A stretch of 64,000 nt of DNA from MED-G16 sp964467915 (GTDB lineage: Bacteria > Bacteroidota > Bacteroidia > Cytophagales > MED-G16). Position numbers and translations under genes: made by a program. This document shows, piece by piece, positions 36,135 through 45,125 of this stretch; positions within the stretch are counted from its first letter, which is position 1; each line of letters begins with the position of its first letter. Below the pieces are notes generated by a model. It worked only from the letters and a program-made list of their open reading frames with translations, was not told where the DNA came from and ran no database searches. The stretch covers positions 1 through 64,000 of the forward strand of contig CAYXSW010000004.1 in the NCBI GenBank assembly GCA_964467915.1. Direction: 5' to 3'.

Positions 36135-36527
36135 ATGAAAATAATAATAACAACATTAATGCTTACTTGCTTTAATTTGAATGCTCAGCAAGGCTTTGTT
36201 ATGTTTAATCAAAATAAAGTTGAGTTTGCAAATCAAAATAAGGCATATAAATTATTTGATAACTATTTTAATCCTGTATGGGACCAATTAGTCGATGAAG
36301 GTATGGTAATATCATACTCAATGATGACTCATGGTTGGGGAGATGAGTGGAATTTAAATTATATGATTGTTACTGAGAGTCACGAAGCATTTTTAAAAGC
36401 ATGGGCAGAAGGTTTTAAAAGAATAAGAAATACTATGCCACAAGAAAAATGGAATGAACTAATGAAATATACATTAGAACATAAAGACAACCTATATTCT
36501 CTTAGGCATCATTATTCTGGCAAATAA
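36135..36527 (+). CDS. Small secreted protein, possible dimeric alpha/beta barrel
   Basis: 130 residues with a signal peptide (MKIIITTLMLTCFNLNAQQ). The mature 110 residues show a beta-alpha-beta pattern (VDEGMVISYSMMTHGWGDEWNLNYMIVTESHEAFLKAWAEGFKRIRNTM) as in ferredoxin-like dimeric barrels (NIPSNAP, EthD-like). Conserved-looking W and H residues (HGWGDEW, RHHYSG) suggest ligand or metal binding. No known function. It has its own candidate promoter and is followed by a terminator. Confidence 0.7.
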   Translation: MKIIITTLMLTCFNLNAQQGFVMFNQNKVEFANQNKAYKLFDNYFNPVWDQLVDEGMVISYSMMTHGWGDEWNLNYMIVTESHEAFLKAWAEGFKRIRNTMPQEKWNELMKYTLEHKDNLYSLRHHYSGK

Positions 36528-36546
36528 TTTATAAGATGAAATAAAA

Positions 36547-36569
36547 AAACCCATCTTTTGATGGGTTTT
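36547..36569. terminator. Bidirectional Rho-independent terminator
   Basis: AAACCCATC/GATGGGTTT stem with a TTTT loop, flanked by A on the left and T on the right. It closes the gene ending at 36527 and, on the other strand, the tRNA-Glu transcript. Confidence 0.9.
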
Positions 36570-36577
36570 AAAGGTTG

Positions 36578-36649
36578 CAGTCCCTAGGGGAATCGAACCC
36601 CTGTTTCCAGGATGAAAACCTGGCGTCCTAACCCCTAGACGAAGGGACC
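36578..36649 (-). tRNA. tRNA-Glu (anticodon TTC)
   Basis: 72 nt, cloverleaf complete: acceptor GGTCCCT/AGGGACT (with a G-U pair at 1-72), D arm GTCT/GGAC, anticodon stem CCAGG/CCTGG with loop TTTTCAT (anticodon TTC at forward 36614-36616), T arm AGGGG/CCCCT. CCA is not encoded. A -7 promoter element sits just upstream and a terminator just downstream, so it is a monocistronic tRNA gene. Confidence 0.97.
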
Positions 36650-36659
36650 TTTTGTGGTG

Positions 36660-36667
36660 CAAATATA
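36660..36667 (-). promoter_or_regulatory. -7 element TATATTTG for tRNA-Glu
   Basis: A perfect TAnnTTTG on the minus strand, ending 11 bp before the tRNA 5' end, so transcription would begin a few bases before the tRNA. A -33 TTTG is not well conserved. Confidence 0.5.
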
Positions 36668-36727
36668 ATCTAGTACTTAAAAAATCATAAAAATTTTAAG
36701 GAAAATTAATTTGTTAACATTTAATTG

Positions 36728-36758
36728 TTTGATTTGAAAAGATTCATATATAGTTTTG
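36728..36758 (+). promoter_or_regulatory. Promoter TTTG-N19-TAGTTTTG for gap
   Basis: TTTG at 36728-36731 and TAGTTTTG at 36751-36758, separated by exactly 19 bp, match the Bacteroidota -33/-7 consensus perfectly. The ATG of gap follows about 22 bp after the -7 element. This is the best promoter seen in the window. Confidence 0.7.
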
Positions 36759-36779
36759 CAAAAAATCTAATATTTAATC

Positions 36780-37790
36780 ATGAATAAAATAAATATCGCA
36801 ATTAATGGATTCGGAAGAATAGGAAGACTAGTTTTTAGAGCCGCTGTTGATAATCCTAATATAGAAATTGTTGGAATAAATGACCTAATTGACGCTAATT
36901 ACATGAGTTATATGTTAAGATATGATACAACTCATGGAAGATTTGATGGTGAAGTTAGTGTTGAAGGTAAAGATCTTGTGGTAAATGGAAAAAAAATTAG
37001 AGTTACAAGTGAAAAAGATCCCGCAAATATAAAATGGAGTGATATTAATGCTAAATATGTAGTAGAGTCTACTGGTCTATTCCTAACTAAAAATTCAGCA
37101 GCCGGACATATTTCCTCTGGAGCTAAAAAAGTTGTTATGTCGGCACCATCAAAAGATGATACCCCAATGTTTGTTATGGGAGTAAATAATGAGAGTTACT
37201 CTAATGGAATGAATTTCGTATCAAATGCCTCTTGTACTACTAATTGTCTTGCACCATTAGCAAAAGTTTTAAATGATAATTTTGGTATTGAAAGTGGGCT
37301 AATGACTACAGTTCATGCAGCAACTGCGTCTCAAAAAATAGTTGATGGGCCATCAACTAAAGACTGGAGAGGTGGAAGGGCAGCATTCTCAAATATTATA
37401 CCATCATCTACTGGTGCTGCGAAAGCAGTAGGAAAAGTAATTACTAGTTTAGATGGAAAATTAACAGGAATGGCTTTTAGAGTTCCTACCGTTGACGTCT
37501 CAGTTGTTGATTTGACGGTTAATTTAAATAAAGAAACTACATACGAAGAAATTTGTAGTGCAATGAAAAAAGCATCAAAGAACGAATTAAAAGGAGTACT
37601 TGGGTATACTGATGAAGCAGTTGTGTCAACAGATTTTATTGGAGACTCAAGAACGTCTATATTTGATGCTGGTGCAGGAATAATGCTAAATAGTAAATTT
37701 GTGAAATTAGTTAGTTGGTATGACAACGAGTGGGGTTACTCATCTAAAGTTGTTGAATTAATTAAATTCATGGAGTCTAAAGAAAATTAA
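36780..37790 (+). CDS. gap: Glyceraldehyde-3-phosphate dehydrogenase, type I
   Basis: 336 residues. NAD-binding INGFGRIGRLVFRA with D35 (INDL) favouring NAD over NADP, catalytic C152 in SNASCTTNCLAP, TTVHAATASQK with the catalytic His, and SWYDNEWGYSSKV near the end. It oxidises glyceraldehyde 3-phosphate to 1,3-bisphosphoglycerate in glycolysis (reversibly in gluconeogenesis). A strong promoter precedes it and suggests high expression. Stop codons of gap and pncA overlap tail to tail by 4 bp. Confidence 0.97.
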   Translation: MNKINIAINGFGRIGRLVFRAAVDNPNIEIVGINDLIDANYMSYMLRYDTTHGRFDGEVSVEGKDLVVNGKKIRVTSEKDPANIKWSDINAKYVVESTGLFLTKNSAAGHISSGAKKVVMSAPSKDDTPMFVMGVNNESYSNGMNFVSNASCTTNCLAPLAKVLNDNFGIESGLMTTVHAATASQKIVDGPSTKDWRGGRAAFSNIIPSSTGAAKAVGKVITSLDGKLTGMAFRVPTVDVSVVDLTVNLNKETTYEEICSAMKKASKNELKGVLGYTDEAVVSTDFIGDSRTSIFDAGAGIMLNSKFVKLVSWYDNEWGYSSKVVELIKFMESKEN

Positions 37791-38377
37791 ATTATAACTA
37801 TTCCTTTCAGTCTCATCTCATCAATAGCATCTTCTATACCATTTTGACTTAACCCTTTAGTGCAACTCACAATTATTCTAGCACTAAAACCTTCTTGAAT
37901 AGCATCTAATGCAGTATATTTTACACAGTACTCAGTTGCTAAACCAACACAGTCTAGTTTATCAATTCTTTTATCTTTCAAGAAATTAGATAATTCTGTA
38001 GAGGTATCCTTTGCATTATCATTAAATCCACTGTAACTGTCAACATCACTATCAGTCCCTTTATAAATTATTTTATCAATTTTATTACAATTTAATTCTT
38101 TGGGAAATTTTGCTCCATGTGAATCTTGAATACAATGATCTGGCCATAAAATTTGATTAAATCCATTAACATTAATTAAATCTCCAACATTTTTTCCTTC
38201 ATGATTTGATGCAAAGCTCACATGATTTTCTGGGTGCCAATCCTTTGTAGCTATGACAAGATCATAATTGCTAATTATTTCATTAATTTTAGATATAATT
38301 AGATCACCTTCCTTAACTTCTAATGAACCTCCAGGAAGAAAGTCATTCTGAATATCAATTATAAGTAAAGCTTTCAT
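37787..38377 (-). CDS. pncA: Nicotinamidase
   Basis: 196 residues of the isochorismatase-like fold. Catalytic triad D8 (IIDIQNDF), K106 (YKGTD) and C151 (GLATEYCV); metal ligands D46, H48 and H52 in KDWHPENH. It deaminates nicotinamide to nicotinate in the cytoplasm. The following gene on the same transcript is pncB (overlap of 4 bp), which uses the nicotinate, so the two make a compact NAD salvage unit. Confidence 0.95.
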   Translation of the reverse strand: MKALLIIDIQNDFLPGGSLEVKEGDLIISKINEIISNYDLVIATKDWHPENHVSFASNHEGKNVGDLINVNGFNQILWPDHCIQDSHGAKFPKELNCNKIDKIIYKGTDSDVDSYSGFNDNAKDTSTELSNFLKDKRIDKLDCVGLATEYCVKYTALDAIQEGFSARIIVSCTKGLSQNGIEDAIDEMRLKGIVII

Positions 38378-39828
38378 TTTCTTAGCATAAGAATCATCTT
38401 TTGTTTCTCTAAAAATAAATTCTCTTCAATTCCTACAGGATAGGTATGCGGGTTATTTAATCTTTTATGGGAATTATCTAATAGCTCTAAGTCATTACTT
38501 AATTTCTCTTTTATATGTTCAATTGAAGGATTTTTATAGATAAGTTTTCCTTTTTTAAAAATTGGAATTAATAAATTTTCCATAATGTAGTTTTTATTAA
38601 AAACTTTCTTTCTAGTTGAATCATTAGGATCAATCATTTTAAATTTTTCTACTTTTGAGTTTTTTTCATATATCATATCACCGAAAAATTTATTTTCTTT
38701 TCTAAATCTCATTACCTGATTAATTCCTGGGTTATTTATTTTTATTTTTTGTTCAGATAGTTTTATTTTTTTCTCCCATTCATTGCTATCATTTTTTAAG
38801 GCAGTTAGCTTATATACAGCCCCGAGAGATGGATTATCATATGCTGTAACTAATTTTGTTCCTATGCCCCAAATAGAAATTTTAGCTTTTTGATTTTTAA
38901 GACTTTCAACTAAAAACTCATCTAAATCATTACTTGCAATAATATTTACATAATCCAGATCTTCATTATCTAGTTTTTTTCTTGCTTTCTTACTTAAGTA
39001 AGCTAGATCTCCAGAATCAATCCTAATACCTAAGAGTTTTTTATCCAATTTTTCTAATTCTTTAGCTACAACTATCGCATTATTAATGCCTTCCATAGTA
39101 TTAAATGTGTCAACCAGTAAAACAGAATTATCGGGCATTATATCAGCATAGTTTCTAAATGACTCCAACTCACTATCAAAAGCAAGGACCCAACTATGAG
39201 AATGAGTGCCACTCACTGGAATATTAAAGATTTTACCAGCTAAAACATTTGATGTGTTAGTACAACCACCTATATAAGATGCCCTACTCGCAGACAAAGA
39301 TCCATCTATCCCTTGTGCTCTCCTTAGACCAAACTCAAGAATGGGATCACTTTTAGCACTATATTTCATCCTAGAAGCCTTAGTAGCAATCAGAGTGTTA
39401 AAATTAAAAATATTAATTATAGCTGATTCTACTAACTGACACTGATAGATTGGTCCCTTAACATTTATTATAGGTTCATTTGAAAATATAATCCTACCCT
39501 CCTCTATTGCATCTACATCACATGAAAATTCAAATTGTTTTAAAAATTTCAAAAATTTATTTTCAAATAATTTCGATCCATTTTGAGACTTTAATGATTT
39601 TAAATATTTGATATCTGAATCTGAAAATTTTAAACTATTTAAATAATCAACTATAAACTCTAATCCAGAACAAACAGCATATCCAGAATTGAATGGGTTT
39701 TTTCTAAAGAAAACACTAAAATTAGATTCTCTTAAATGAATATTTTTTTTCCAGTATCCATAAGACATTGTTAATTGATATAGATCAGTCAATAGAGAAA
39801 AGGACGTATTATATATTTTGTTTATCAC
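38374..39828 (-). CDS. pncB: Nicotinate phosphoribosyltransferase
   Basis: 484 residues. Typical NAPRTase features: LTMSYGYW near the start, EFGLRRAQGIDG, the conserved IPVSGTHSHSW with the phosphorylatable His region, LVDTFNTMEG and IRIDSGDLAYLSKKAR. It converts nicotinate and PRPP to nicotinate mononucleotide, with ATP hydrolysis. Linked to pncA. The start overlaps the EamA transporter stop by about 20 bp, so the operon extends upstream. Confidence 0.95.
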   Translation of the reverse strand: MINKIYNTSFSLLTDLYQLTMSYGYWKKNIHLRESNFSVFFRKNPFNSGYAVCSGLEFIVDYLNSLKFSDSDIKYLKSLKSQNGSKLFENKFLKFLKQFEFSCDVDAIEEGRIIFSNEPIINVKGPIYQCQLVESAIINIFNFNTLIATKASRMKYSAKSDPILEFGLRRAQGIDGSLSASRASYIGGCTNTSNVLAGKIFNIPVSGTHSHSWVLAFDSELESFRNYADIMPDNSVLLVDTFNTMEGINNAIVVAKELEKLDKKLLGIRIDSGDLAYLSKKARKKLDNEDLDYVNIIASNDLDEFLVESLKNQKAKISIWGIGTKLVTAYDNPSLGAVYKLTALKNDSNEWEKKIKLSEQKIKINNPGINQVMRFRKENKFFGDMIYEKNSKVEKFKMIDPNDSTRKKVFNKNYIMENLLIPIFKKGKLIYKNPSIEHIKEKLSNDLELLDNSHKRLNNPHTYPVGIEENLFLEKQKMILMLRK

Positions 39829-40654
39829 TCCTAAATAAAATCACATTTAATACAACACCAAAAGTTACAAGAAACATACCTAAGTATACCAATGTTTCAA
39901 AACTTTCATTAAAATAAATATTACCTATAGCTATAACAAATAAAATCTCAACATAGGAAATAATAGATACTTTAGAAACTTCTGAAGATTGAAATGCTCT
40001 TGTCATAAAATATTGAGCAAATTGAGTAAAAACTCCGATACCTAAAAGAATAAAATAATCATAATATGATGGCGTCACCCAATTAAAGTAGCTAAGTAGT
40101 GCTCCCACTGGACAAGCTATCATAGGAAAATAAATCATTAAAACTAAAGATTTTTCTTTGTCTTTAAGATATCTAATAATAGTATACGCAAAAGCAGCTA
40201 AAAGACTACCTGATATACCAATAGTAATATATTTTACTGTTACACGAGAATCATAACCTTGTATGAGCAAAATTCCAACAAATGCAACTAGTAATAATAT
40301 CCATTGAATATTGGTCATCTTTTCTTTTAAAATCATAACCCCAACTAAAGATGTAAAAAGAGGTGTGAGATAAATTAGAGTTGAAGCTGTAGCTAGAGGA
40401 ATTTCCTGTAATATTACAAAATAGAGATACAATGCAATTGTACCAAAAATACCTCTAAGTGTAAGTAATATTCTATTGTTTCCTAAAATATTATAACCCT
40501 TTCTTTTAAGTAAAAAATATGTGATCAAAAAAGATATAAGACACCTAAAAAAAACTATTTCCATAGCAGGAATATGAGGTAATAACTTAACCCCAATCTT
40601 CACAACCATAAAAAATATAGTTGCAAAAAACATAAAATATATCCCCTTATTCAA
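39809..40654 (-). CDS. EamA-type DMT family transporter
   Basis: 281 residues with about ten hydrophobic helices in two EamA halves (ending in FETLVYLGMFLVTFGVVLN). RGIFGTIALYLYFVILQEIPLATASTLIYLTPLFTSLVGV in the first half is typical. It moves a small metabolite across the inner membrane; the substrate is unknown. Position ahead of pncB-pncA suggests, but does not show, a link to nicotinate or NAD precursors. Overlaps both neighbours. Confidence 0.88.
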   Translation of the reverse strand: MNKGIYFMFFATIFFMVVKIGVKLLPHIPAMEIVFFRCLISFLITYFLLKRKGYNILGNNRILLTLRGIFGTIALYLYFVILQEIPLATASTLIYLTPLFTSLVGVMILKEKMTNIQWILLLVAFVGILLIQGYDSRVTVKYITIGISGSLLAAFAYTIIRYLKDKEKSLVLMIYFPMIACPVGALLSYFNWVTPSYYDYFILLGIGVFTQFAQYFMTRAFQSSEVSKVSIISYVEILFVIAIGNIYFNESFETLVYLGMFLVTFGVVLNVILFRSDKQNI

Positions 40655-41301
40655 CTTAGTTTACCTTTATCAATAGTGTAACTGAAATCTGATACTTTAA
40701 TGAAATTTTTATTATGTGTTACTATTACAAATGTCTGATTATATTTTTTATTAAGCTTTCTAATGAGTTCAATAAAATTCTTAGAATTTTCAGTATCCAA
40801 ATTTCCTGTAGGTTCATCTGCAAAAATAATGTCTGGTGAATTTATTAATGACCTAGCTATAGCAACTCTCTGTTGTTCTCCTCCAGATAACTGACTAGGT
40901 TTATGAGTAATCCTATCCGAAAGATCCAATATTTTTAAAAGCTCAATAGCTCTTGTTTCAACTTCTGAATTCCTAGTTTTAGAAACATAACCTGGAACAC
41001 ATACATTTTCTAGAACATTAAACTCTTCCAGGAGGTTATGAAATTGGAAAATAAAACCAATTTTTTTATTCCTAAATTCTGATAATTTATTACCCTTTAA
41101 TTCTTTAGTTGATACACTATCAAAATAAACATTTCCACTATCTGCTTCATCAAGAGTACTTAAAATATAGAGAAGAGTTGACTTGCCAGCACCAGATTTA
41201 CCATATATTGATACGATGCTACCCTTCTTAACTTCTAAACTAATTTTATTTAGAACATTAATTTGACTAAAATTTTTTGAAATATTAACAGCTTTAAGCA
41301 T
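40651..41301 (-). CDS. LolD-like ABC transporter ATP-binding protein
   Basis: 216 residues. Walker A GKSGAGKST, Q loop IFQFHNLLEEFNVLENV, signature LSGGEQQRVAIAR, Walker B DIIFADEPTGNLD. The MacB/LolD-type family (short, FtsX-linked) is indicated. It would power a FtsX-like permease such as the one at 48710-49915. Lipoprotein release from the inner membrane is the likely role. It is separated from its presumed permease by about 7.4 kb. It heads the operon with the EamA and NAD salvage genes. Confidence 0.9.
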   Translation of the reverse strand: MLKAVNISKNFSQINVLNKISLEVKKGSIVSIYGKSGAGKSTLLYILSTLDEADSGNVYFDSVSTKELKGNKLSEFRNKKIGFIFQFHNLLEEFNVLENVCVPGYVSKTRNSEVETRAIELLKILDLSDRITHKPSQLSGGEQQRVAIARSLINSPDIIFADEPTGNLDTENSKNFIELIRKLNKKYNQTFVIVTHNKNFIKVSDFSYTIDKGKLS

Positions 41302-41351
41302 TGAGCAAATCTAATTAATATTAACATTTAAGATTAATAAATAATATAAGA

Positions 41352-41383
41352 TTTGATATATAATCTATAATGTTATAGTTTCG
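41352..41383 (+). promoter_or_regulatory. Promoter-like TTTG-N20-TAGTTTCG before sucC
   Basis: TTTG at 41352 and TAGTTTCG (one mismatch) at 41376, spacer 20 bp. The element ends only 8 bp before the ATG, so the leader would be very short. Confidence 0.4.
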
Positions 41384-41390
41384 TATCACT

Positions 41391-42605
41391 ATGAATATAC
41401 ATGAATATCAAGCCAAAGAAATTCTAGATAATTATAAAGTAAAAATTCAAAATGGTTATGTTGCAACCTCAGCATCAGAAGCTCATGATTTTGCTGTAAA
41501 ACTATCAGAAGAAAGAAAAACTGGCATTTTTGTTCTTAAAGCCCAAATCCATGCTGGAGGAAGGGGAAAAGGCACTATTAAAGAAACTAATTCAAATGGC
41601 GTTGTAATAGCAAAGAGTATAGATGAGGTTGAAGAAAAGGTAAAAAATATATTAGGAGGAACTCTAGTAACTCACCAAACTGGTTCAGAAGGAAAAACTG
41701 TTAATAAGATATTAATTGCAGAAGACGTTTATTACCCTGGTAAAAACGAGCCAAAAGAATATTATTTAGGTATTTTATTAGACAGGACAAACGGAATGAA
41801 TGTGATCATGGCCTCAACAGAAGGAGGCGTTGAAATTGAAAAGGTAGCTGAAGAAAATCCTGAAAAAATTATTAAAGAGTGGGTGGATCCTGAGATAGGT
41901 TTACAAGCATTTCAAGTTAGAAAGATAGCATTTGGACTAGGTCTCTCAGGCAATGCCTTAAAAGAAATGATAAATTTTATTTATTCTCTATACAATGCCT
42001 ACAATAGCATTGATGCATCACTTTTTGAGATAAACCCAGTATTAAAAACGTCAGATAATCAGATTTTAGCAGTTGACGCAAAAGTTAATATTGATGATAA
42101 CGCATTATTTAGACAAAAAGAGATTGAAGAATTAAGAGATTTATCTGAAGAAGATCCTGCAGAAATTGAGGCTAATAAAGCAAATTTGAGCTATGTCAAA
42201 CTTGATGGAAATGTAGGTTGTATGGTAAATGGTGCGGGTCTTGCAATGGCTACTATGGATATTATTAAGCTTTCTGGAGGAGATCCTGCAAATTTTTTAG
42301 ATGTTGGAGGTACTGCAAGTGCAGAGACAGTAGAAGCAGGTTTCAGAATTATTCTAAGAGATAAAAATGTTAAAGCTATATTACTAAATATATTTGGAGG
42401 AATAGTTAGGTGTGACAGAGTAGCAAACGGTGTAGTGCAAGCTTATAAAAATATTGGTGAAATAAAAATTCCTATTGTGGTAAGACTTCAGGGAACAAAT
42501 TCAGAAGAAGGAGCAAAAATAATTAAGGAGTCTGGTCTTGAAGTTTTTTCAACCAATACTTTACAAGATGCTGCAGATAAAATAAACGAAATACTTTTAA
42601 ATTAA
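41391..42605 (+). CDS. sucC: Succinyl-CoA synthetase, beta subunit
   Basis: 404 residues. MNIHEYQAKEIL is the universal N-terminus; AQIHAGGRGKGTIKE for ATP-grasp, then LFEINPVLKTSDN and DVGGTASAETVEAGFRIIL in the CoA-ligase part, ending RLQGTNSEEGAKIIKESGL. With SucD it makes succinate, CoA and ATP/GTP in the TCA cycle. No sucD is next to it. The tRNA-Arg gene begins 6 bp after its stop. Confidence 0.97.
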   Translation: MNIHEYQAKEILDNYKVKIQNGYVATSASEAHDFAVKLSEERKTGIFVLKAQIHAGGRGKGTIKETNSNGVVIAKSIDEVEEKVKNILGGTLVTHQTGSEGKTVNKILIAEDVYYPGKNEPKEYYLGILLDRTNGMNVIMASTEGGVEIEKVAEENPEKIIKEWVDPEIGLQAFQVRKIAFGLGLSGNALKEMINFIYSLYNAYNSIDASLFEINPVLKTSDNQILAVDAKVNIDDNALFRQKEIEELRDLSEEDPAEIEANKANLSYVKLDGNVGCMVNGAGLAMATMDIIKLSGGDPANFLDVGGTASAETVEAGFRIILRDKNVKAILLNIFGGIVRCDRVANGVVQAYKNIGEIKIPIVVRLQGTNSEEGAKIIKESGLEVFSTNTLQDAADKINEILLN

Positions 42606-42611
42606 GCTATT

Positions 42612-42685
42612 GCGTTAGTAGTTCAACTGGATAGAACATCAGATTTCGGCTCTGACGGTTGAGGGTTCGAATCCTTCCTAACGCA
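42612..42685 (+). tRNA. tRNA-Arg (anticodon TCG)
   Basis: 74 nt. Acceptor GCGTTAG/CTAACGC, D arm GTTC/GAAC, anticodon stem TCAGA/TCTGA with loop TTTCGGC, T arm GAGGG/CCTTC, discriminator A. CCA (42686-42688) follows in the DNA. It starts 6 bp after sucC and the next gene's ATG is 7 bp after CCA, so it must be cut out of a sucC-tRNA-acylase RNA. Confidence 0.95.
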
Positions 42686-42695
42686 CCAAAAAAAA

Positions 42696-45125
42696 ATGAA
42701 AAATAAGATTTTATTTATATTTCTTACTGTTTTAACATCCTCAATAATTTTTATTTTAAATAATGAAATTTCAAAGGTACCCCCTCTCGGGAAAATCTTA
42801 AATCCATATAATGGATTTTGGAAAAATTCTGAAATTGATCAAAGAAAAGTATTTGAAAAAATAAGTTTAAATAATCTTAAAGATTCTGTTATTGTTCAAT
42901 ATGATAGTATGTTAATACCACATATCTACACCAATAATGATGAGGATTTATTTTATACTCAAGGATACCTTACGGCTTTACATAGATTATGGCAAATGGA
43001 ATTTCAAATTAAAGCTGCATCGGGCGAATTATCTGAGATAATTGGGCCAAGAGCATTGAAAAGAGACAGAGAACAAAGAAGAAAGGGAATTACTTATGCA
43101 GCGAATAGAACTTTAAATAAATCAATTTCTGACTCAAAAACATATAAACTTTTATCTTCATATGTAGAAGGAATAAATGATTATATAAAAACCCTTAACT
43201 ACGAAAATTACCCAATAGAATATAAACTCCTAAACTATAAGCCAGAAAAATGGACCCTATTAAAAACATTTTTACTTATGGAGTCAATGTCTGATATGTT
43301 ATCAAGTAGAGATATGGATATGGAAGATACTTACTTGTTAAATATCTTAGGTGAAGAAAAGTATAATTTACTATTTCCAGAGTATGACAGTAAAATAAAA
43401 CCAATTATACCTTCAGGAACCAAATTCAATTATACTATCTCAAAAATAGATACCCCCAAAAATAAATTTTTAAAAAATAATTCTACTACTACAATTTCAA
43501 AACATGATAAAGACAACGGTAGTAATAATTTTGCCATTTCATCAGAAAAAAGTAAGGATGGTAGTTCTTTTCTTGCTAGTCAACCCGATCTTTCACTTAA
43601 TCTTCCATCAATATGGTACATTATTCATCTTAACTCTCCAAATTACAACACAATGGGAGCCTCATTACCCGGCGCTCCAGGGGTAATTATAGGTTTTAAT
43701 GAACATGTTGCTTGGGGGGAGACAAATGCTACAAGAGATGTAGTTGATTGGTATAAAGTAGAATTTAAAGATCATTCTCGATCTGAGTATAGATATGGAG
43801 ATAAATTGTTAAAAACAGAAAAAATTATAGAAGAAATTAAAATTAAAGGCGAAAAATCTTTTTACGACACAATTGTTTATACTCATTATGGGCCAATAGT
43901 ATACGATGAAAATTTTAATTCAAATAAAGAAAAAGGGAATTTTGCAATGAGATGGATTGCTCATGATGAATCAGTAGAGTATAAAACATTCCTTTTATTA
44001 AATAAAGCTAAAAATATTTTTGATATTGAGAATGCACTTGAATTCTTTCACGGACCTGCTCAAAATTTTGCTTATGCAACAAAGCAAGGTGATATAGGCA
44101 TAACAATAGCAGGAAAATTTCCCGTAAAGTGGGAAGGTCAAGGTAAATTTGTGTTGGATGGTTCTAACCCAGATCATGAATGGAATGGGTACATACCCTA
44201 TAACCATTCTCTTTCTTTGAGAAATCCTGAAAGTGGTTACGTAAGTTCAGCTAATCAACACCCTGTTGACAAATCTTATCCGTATTATTATTATAGTGAT
44301 AATTATGAGATGTACAGAGGAAGAAGACTTAACGAAAGACTTGAATCATTAGATTTAGTTTCTTTTGAAGATATTAAAAAAATTCAGAATGATAATTTTA
44401 GTTATAAAGCATTTGAAGCCTTACCCATAATTTTACCTATGGTTGATACATTAAAATTAAATAATGAAGAAAAAATATATTATAACTCAATAAGAGATTG
44501 GGATTATTTTTCTAATCCTAATATATCTGGTCCACCTCTGTTTGTTACTTGGTGGAGAAAAATTCGTCAAAAGTTATGGGATGAGTTTGATACAATGCAG
44601 TACTCTTATAGAAAACCAAATTCATTTGTCACCACTCAAATAATTAAAAAAAATAGAAATTTTGAGTTTTATGATAATATATCTACTCCGAAAAAAGAAA
44701 CTATTGAGAATATAATAAATGAATCATTTTTAGAAGCCACTGAATCATTAAATAATTGGAAAGAAAAAAATAACAAAAAAGATATTTTATGGAAAGATTT
44801 TAAGAACACATCTATTAATCACCTTCTAAATATTAAGAGCTTCAGTAAAGACAATGTGGAAGTTGGGGGATATAGTAATATTTTAAACGCTGCTAGTAAA
44901 ACACACGGTCCATCATGGAGAATGATTGTAAGATTAAATGAAAATGAGAAGACAAAAGCTTGGGGAGTTTATCCTGGTGGTCAATCTGGAAATCCTGGAA
45001 ACATAAATTATTTTGGTGAAATAACAAATTGGGGTAAAGGAAACTATAAGGAATTGTTATTTAATGAATCACATTTAGATAATAAGGGTAAAGTTATGTA
45101 TGAAAAAATATATTATAAACAATGA
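42696..45125 (+). CDS. Penicillin acylase family protein (Ntn hydrolase)
   Basis: 809 residues. An N-terminal signal anchor (LFIFLTVLTSSIIFIL) and PPLGKILNPYNGFWKN are typical of this subfamily. The precursor is cut before S276 in GSNNFAIS, the N-terminal nucleophile of the beta chain; NATRDVVDWY, HGPAQNFAYATKQGDIG and NPGNINYFG are characteristic. It hydrolyses an amide, such as an acyl-homoserine lactone, beta-lactam or N-acyl amino acid, outside the cytoplasm. The true substrate is unknown. Follows the tRNA-Arg directly. Confidence 0.93.
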   Translation: MKNKILFIFLTVLTSSIIFILNNEISKVPPLGKILNPYNGFWKNSEIDQRKVFEKISLNNLKDSVIVQYDSMLIPHIYTNNDEDLFYTQGYLTALHRLWQMEFQIKAASGELSEIIGPRALKRDREQRRKGITYAANRTLNKSISDSKTYKLLSSYVEGINDYIKTLNYENYPIEYKLLNYKPEKWTLLKTFLLMESMSDMLSSRDMDMEDTYLLNILGEEKYNLLFPEYDSKIKPIIPSGTKFNYTISKIDTPKNKFLKNNSTTTISKHDKDNGSNNFAISSEKSKDGSSFLASQPDLSLNLPSIWYIIHLNSPNYNTMGASLPGAPGVIIGFNEHVAWGETNATRDVVDWYKVEFKDHSRSEYRYGDKLLKTEKIIEEIKIKGEKSFYDTIVYTHYGPIVYDENFNSNKEKGNFAMRWIAHDESVEYKTFLLLNKAKNIFDIENALEFFHGPAQNFAYATKQGDIGITIAGKFPVKWEGQGKFVLDGSNPDHEWNGYIPYNHSLSLRNPESGYVSSANQHPVDKSYPYYYYSDNYEMYRGRRLNERLESLDLVSFEDIKKIQNDNFSYKAFEALPIILPMVDTLKLNNEEKIYYNSIRDWDYFSNPNISGPPLFVTWWRKIRQKLWDEFDTMQYSYRKPNSFVTTQIIKKNRNFEFYDNISTPKKETIENIINESFLEATESLNNWKEKNNKKDILWKDFKNTSINHLLNIKSFSKDNVEVGGYSNILNAASKTHGPSWRMIVRLNENEKTKAWGVYPGGQSGNPGNINYFGEITNWGKGNYKELLFNESHLDNKGKVMYEKIYYKQ

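Noticed and set aside
42612..42688. An integration (att) site at tRNA-Arg
   Set aside because: No integrase, direct repeat of the tRNA 3' end or atypical DNA follows; the next gene is a normal chromosomal acylase.
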